DNA of 9,034 bases from JABCPO02 sp963513115 (GTDB lineage Bacteria > Bacillota > Clostridia > TANB77 > CAG-508). Below the pieces are notes generated by a model. The model ran no database searches and was not told the origin of the DNA. It saw only the letters and a list, made by a program, of their open reading frames with translations. Below are positions 6,914 to 9,034 of the stretch, one piece after another. The translations under genes were made by a program, and so were the position numbers. Each line of letters opens with the position of its first letter. Position 1 is the stretch's first letter. Location of the stretch: the NCBI GenBank assembly GCA_963513115.1, contig CAUPPN010000035.1:1-9034 (forward strand). The letters are read 5' to 3'.

Positions 6914-6949
6914 TAAAAAAAGACGCCTAAATATTGGCGCCTTTTTTTG
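6914..6949. terminator. Bidirectional terminator shared by tRNA-Arg and the minus-strand islet
   Basis: GACGCC (6922-6927) faces GGCGCC (6936-6941). The stem is largely G-C with one mismatch, flanked by an A-run on the left and seven T on the right, so it works as a U-tailed hairpin on both strands. It lies about 120 bases past the tRNA and just past the end of the pseudogene at 6959. The two transcription units therefore converge on it. Confidence 0.85.
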
Positions 6950-6958
6950 TTGTTTAAA

Positions 6959-7237
6959 TTAATATATTCCATATTTATTTCTTTTAGAATTGTACATATT
7001 AAAAGTTTCTTTTATATCTTTTATCTTACAACTATTATATCTGCATACATTCCAATCTCTTCATAATTATCTAGCCTTGAAGTCCTTATAATTTTACTTT
7101 TTTTCTTTATATATAATTACTGCTATGTACTCTTTAATTTTCTACTTCAACTTTTTTATCTCCAATATTTTCTTTTATATTTATATAGCTGCAACCAGTA
7201 ATTTTAATATTAAATATATTTTTCTTTCTAATTTCAT
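6959..7237 (-). pseudogene. Small gene broken by several frameshifts
   Basis: No single frame is long, but protein-like pieces follow each other in order on the minus strand with one-base shifts between them. MKLERK starts at the ATG at 7237, behind a GTAGGTGG ribosome-binding-like sequence. Next come NIFNIKITGCSYINIKEN and IGDKKVEVEN, stopped by TAA, then KEYIAVIIYKEK, then SKIIRTSRLDNYEEIGMY and ADIIVVR, then IKDIKETFNMYNSKRNKYGI plus Y and the stop at 6959. Joined, they give a product of about 95 residues. One or two of the breaks fall in A-runs. It starts 28 bases after the stop of the 90-residue gene and ends just before a terminator, as the last gene of an operon would. The family is not recognised. 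The order and spacing make chance unlikely, but I have no homologue to prove it. Confidence 0.55.
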
Positions 7238-7265
7238 TTAACCACCTACATTATTTATAGTATTT

Positions 7266-7538
7266 TTATTTAAATAATTTTTTCCATAGTGGATTTTCCT
7301 TTTCAAAAATTTCTATTTCTTCTTCTGTCATATTATCCGGATAATCATTATATAGATTATATATTTTCTTGCAATCAAAGCTTATATACATTCCTCCATA
7401 TTCTTCCTCTTCTGGTATTACATCCCATATTTTGCTTTCTGCATCTTCTTTTACAAAGCTTCTAAATCCTTTTATATTGCATATTTTCCCAATCAATTCT
7501 TTTTCTTTATTTTTCTTTTTACTTTTTTTATTTTTCAT
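7266..7538 (-). CDS. Small hypothetical protein, 90 residues
   Basis: A cytoplasmic protein with a Lys-rich start (KNKKSKKKNKEKEL) and an acidic remainder. It contains GKICNIKGFRSFVKEDAESK, then EEEEYGGMYISFDCKKIYN, then a compact end MTEEEIEIFEKENPLWKK. There is no signal peptide and no catalytic signature. Small acidic proteins with such aromatic-rich cores are common among immunity-type and orphan accessory genes, but I cannot name the family. The ATG at 7538 follows AAAGGAG at a good distance. The preceding broken frame ends in a TAA (7549-7551) that overlaps this site, which suggests former translational coupling. It is the only gene in the 6959-8076 islet without any sign of decay. Confidence 0.7.
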   Translation of the reverse strand: MKNKKSKKKNKEKELIGKICNIKGFRSFVKEDAESKIWDVIPEEEEYGGMYISFDCKKIYNLYNDYPDNMTEEEIEIFEKENPLWKKLFK

Positions 7539-7548
7539 TAATGCTCCT

Positions 7549-7848
7549 TTAATTGCTTTTTAGTTTAGGTATATATATCCTAATAAATTCTTTGTGATTA
7601 TATAACGATTCTATATAAATTAATGTGCAAGTTACTTTAATTTTTCATTTATACTTACACATTTTAACTTTGTATTTCTTGGTAATAATTATCTTATGTT
7701 CAATCATATCGTTATTTGAATCCATAACCACTATTTTTATTAAACTATTATTTAACTATAATATATTATATTTTTCCAGTATCTCTCTAAATTCTTCATC
7801 TACTTTTTCAACGCATCCCTTAATATATAGCATATCACCATACTCTAA
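7549..7848 (-). pseudogene. Continuation of the upstream frame beyond three in-frame stops
   Basis: Beyond the TAA at 7849-7851 the same frame stays open for 30 codons (LEYGDMLYIKGCVEKVDEEF, ending ILEKYNIL) to a TAG at 7756-7758. It then runs 36 codons (with VVMDSNNDMIEHKIIITKKY) to a TGA at 7645-7647, and 31 codons (with TLIYIESLYNHKEFIRIYI) to a TAA at 7549-7551. The first piece is convincing protein sequence; the later two are less certain. In DNA this AT-rich, three successive 30-codon openings in one frame are unusual. The final TAA overlaps the ribosome binding site of the next gene, as an operon boundary would. The simplest reading is one nonsense codon truncating a roughly 106-residue gene, possibly followed by a second relic. 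Confidence 0.5.
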
Positions 7849-8076
7849 TTATTCTGCAAATTCATCTAATTCAAGCATTAATTTTGTAGGGAATTCATCT
7901 TCTTTTGCGTCCCATGGAATAGATGATTGTAATTCATAATAGAAATCAACTTTTTCTTCATTAGCAAAATATTTGTAGCAATGATTAAAATATTGTCTTA
8001 TAAATTCTATATACTCCTTATAGCCACTGTCCTTAGTTATTATTTTTTCCAATTTCTCATATGTATTATATTTCAT
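7849..8076 (-). CDS. Small hypothetical protein, 75 residues, probably truncated by a nonsense codon
   Basis: The ATG at 8076 is preceded by AAGGGGAG at an acceptable distance. The product begins MKYNTYEKLEKIITKDSGYK and contains FYYELQSSIPWDAKEDEF, ending in KLMLELDEFAE. It is acidic, aromatic-rich, soluble and without a signal peptide. The family is not recognised. The frame continues as good protein sequence immediately after the TAA, so this is more likely the front part of a longer ancestral protein (about 106 residues) than a complete one. A change of CAA or GAA to TAA would explain it. It may still be expressed as a short form. It opens the minus-strand cluster that includes the 90-residue gene. 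Confidence 0.6.
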   Translation of the reverse strand: MKYNTYEKLEKIITKDSGYKEYIEFIRQYFNHCYKYFANEEKVDFYYELQSSIPWDAKEDEFPTKLMLELDEFAE

Positions 8077-8213
8077 ATATTTATCTCCCCTTAATATACA
8101 TATAACACTTGCAAGTATTTTAGTAAATAGATACTTAAAGTTTCTTTTATATATTTTAGTAATTCTAGTTTAATATATATCTGCTTTTTTACTCATTTAA
8201 GTCATATATATAC
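8077..8213 (-). other. Intergenic region upstream of the islet, with an inverted repeat
   Basis: No gene is seen. Sequence aagtat (8113-8118) and atactt (8131-8136) form an inverted repeat around 12 bases. Next to it, 8137-8157 matches 7002-7022 at 20 of 21 positions. A weak promoter (TTTACT, 17 bases, TATATG, minus strand) could serve the 75-residue gene, but I would not rely on it. Confidence 0.3.
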
Positions 8214-8245
8214 TTAAAAAAGACCCATATATAGGTCTTCTTCTT
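8214..8245 (-). terminator. Rho-independent terminator of the LPHAGA surface-protein gene
   Basis: AAGACC (8220-8225) pairs with GGTCTT (8234-8239) around an eight-base AT loop. The minus strand reads GGTCTTTTTT after the stem. It lies about 35 bases past the stop at 8279. Confidence 0.82.
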
Positions 8246-8278
8246 AAATAATATTATTTATTTTTTAATTTTTTAATT

Positions 8279-8659
8279 CTAATTTCTAGATTTTGTATAC
8301 ATTACTCCAGCAACTACTGAAAGTACTGCTATTGCATAAAAAGCAGTTAAGCTTGCTCCAGCATGTGGTAAATTATCTGCTTTTTCTTTTTCATCTTCTT
8401 TTGCTTTATTCTCAGATAATATAGTTGTACTTCCACTTGTTTGACCTGCAGGTTGTTCTACTATTCCTGATTGTGTTGTAGGTTGTGTTGTAGTTCTAGT
8501 TATTGAAGATGAAGATGATGGTTGTAAATTATTTTGTGTTTGTAATGAACTATCAACTCCTTGACCATTTATTGCCAAAGGAGTACTTGCATATGACATT
8601 GTTCCTAGTGCTAACAATGCTACTAATATTATTGAAACTTTTTTAAATATATTTTTCAT
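8279..8659 (-). CDS. Small secreted surface protein with C-terminal LPHAGA anchor signal
   Basis: This is a 126-residue protein. Residues 1-24 are a classic signal peptide: MKNIFKK, then IILVALLALGTM, with probable cleavage after SYA. The mature middle (25-80) is rich in Ser, Thr, Gln and Pro (QPSSSSSITRTTTQPTTQSG). It is probably disordered and without a binding domain. A charged stretch (KAKEDEKEKADN) precedes LPHAGA (97-102), a hydrophobic segment (about 104-121) and the tail TKSRN. The layout equals an LPxTG sortase substrate, but with Ala in place of Thr. The exposed part is only about 70 residues, so it resembles a stalk or spacer more than an adhesin. It shares the PHAGA element, but no other sequence, with the protein at 423-1109. 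The start is fixed by the signal peptide; the ribosome binding site (GAGAGTGA) is weak. Its function is unknown. Confidence 0.85.
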   Translation of the reverse strand: MKNIFKKVSIILVALLALGTMSYASTPLAINGQGVDSSLQTQNNLQPSSSSSITRTTTQPTTQSGIVEQPAGQTSGSTTILSENKAKEDEKEKADNLPHAGASLTAFYAIAVLSVVAGVMYTKSRN

Positions 8660-8710
8660 AAGTCACTCTCTTTCTTTTCAATTTCTTTTTTTCTTATTTA
8701 CTATATATTT

Positions 8711-8739
8711 AATATATCATCTTAAATTTATGTATTCAA
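8711..8739 (-). promoter_or_regulatory. Probable promoter of the LPHAGA surface-protein gene
   Basis: On the minus strand TTGAAT (8734-8739) and TATATT (8711-8716) are 17 bases apart, and the leader would be about 45 bases. The match is good but AT-rich background reduces certainty. No terminator is visible between the methyltransferase gene stop (8858) and this site. Confidence 0.55.
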
Positions 8740-8857
8740 TTTTTTTGTATTAATTGTAATTTTTTTAACTTAAATTTAATATTATTTTATATACTAAATA
8801 ATTACTTTTTTATCTTTTTTATTTTTTTCATTTTCCTATTTTTTCACTTTTTTATTA

Positions 8858-9034
8858 CTATATCTTATAACTAACAGTTAAACCATCAGCTATATCAACA
8901 AGTTCTGTTTTAAAATCTGTTTTTTCATTTATATAATCTAAAAATTCATGAATATTCCTATATATTGTTCTATGCTTTTTAGGTACTTCTTCTTCATCTT
9001 TAGATATTAAACCTGACATATATATATTATCACA
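8858..9034 (-). CDS. trmR: C-terminus of a TrmR/YrrM-type class I SAM-dependent methyltransferase (partial)
   Basis: Fifty-eight residues and a TAG stop are visible; the rest lies beyond the right edge. The peptide starts CDNIYMSGLISKDEEEVPKK, continues HRTIYRNIHEFLDYI, and ends VDIADGLTVSYKI. This matches the end of the O-methyltransferase family that includes TrmR (YrrM), in which a DNV(L)xxG element after the last core strands is followed by a basic helix (KRxRTIxxxxxxxLxxI). A final strand pair IGDGxxxSYK follows. TrmR methylates 5-hydroxyuridine at the tRNA wobble position. Related catechol or caffeoyl-CoA-type O-methyltransferases share this fold, and the SAM-binding part cannot be seen. 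The family is likely and the exact member is less certain. Confidence 0.7.
   Translation of the reverse strand, partial: CDNIYMSGLISKDEEEVPKKHRTIYRNIHEFLDYINEKTDFKTELVDIADGLTVSYKI

Noticed and set aside
7625..7939. Plus-strand 104-codon open frame
   Set aside because: It overlaps the better-supported minus-strand frame, lacks a ribosome binding site and gives a Ser/Ile/Leu-rich shadow-type translation.
7549..8076. Stop-codon reassignment or programmed read-through
   Set aside because: Three different stop codons are involved, other genes in the window terminate normally at TAA or TAG, and the neighbouring gene is independently degraded.
8165..8191. Minus-strand ATG followed by seven codons (MSKKADIY) as a leader peptide
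   Set aside because: Too short, no ribosome binding site and no associated attenuator.

Overview
This is a very AT-rich window with compact intergenic spaces, strong AGGAGG-type ribosome binding sites and classic TTGACA/TATAAT promoters. It encodes a tRNA with a chromosomal CCA end and two small secreted proteins with Gram-positive-style C-terminal sorting signals. Together these point to a low-GC Gram-positive bacterium (Firmicutes/Bacillota, probably an uncultured clostridial or related gut-type lineage). The species cannot be fixed from the sequence. Every protein gene lies on the minus strand; the only clear plus-strand gene is a tRNA.

Layout from left to right: (1) 1-141, the first 47 codons of a protein with a Rho-N/SAP-like fold, cut by the window edge. 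(2) 423-1109, a secreted low-complexity protein with two copies of a CTTNC cassette and a C-terminal IPHAGA plus membrane-anchor segment. (3) 1313-3112, lepA (elongation factor 4), and 3243-5627, tex (S1/YqgF RNA-binding protein). These are two intact housekeeping genes with separate promoters. (4) 5949-6542, an orphan 197-residue protein with its own terminator and a perfect consensus promoter. That promoter is back-to-back with the equally perfect promoter of (5) a plus-strand tRNA-Arg(UCU) at 6720-6796. (6) 6959-8076, a degenerating accessory islet: a multiply frameshifted pseudogene, one intact 90-residue gene, and a reading frame carrying three internal stop codons. It shares a bidirectional terminator with the tRNA transcript. 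(7) 8279-8659, a second tiny secreted protein ending in LPHAGA plus a membrane anchor. (8) 8858-9034, the C-terminus of a TrmR/YrrM-type tRNA methyltransferase, cut by the right edge.

The housekeeping genes concern translation and RNA metabolism (lepA, tex, trmR, tRNA-Arg, perhaps rho). The parts outside the core are the two short wall-directed proteins and the decayed islet next to the tRNA gene. The most interesting signal is that two unrelated secreted proteins share an exact PHAGA pentapeptide just before their C-terminal hydrophobic segment. This suggests a non-canonical sortase (or other C-terminal processing) recognition signal in this lineage. The second is the decayed small-gene cluster beside the tRNA. 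No complete new multi-gene system is evident in the window.
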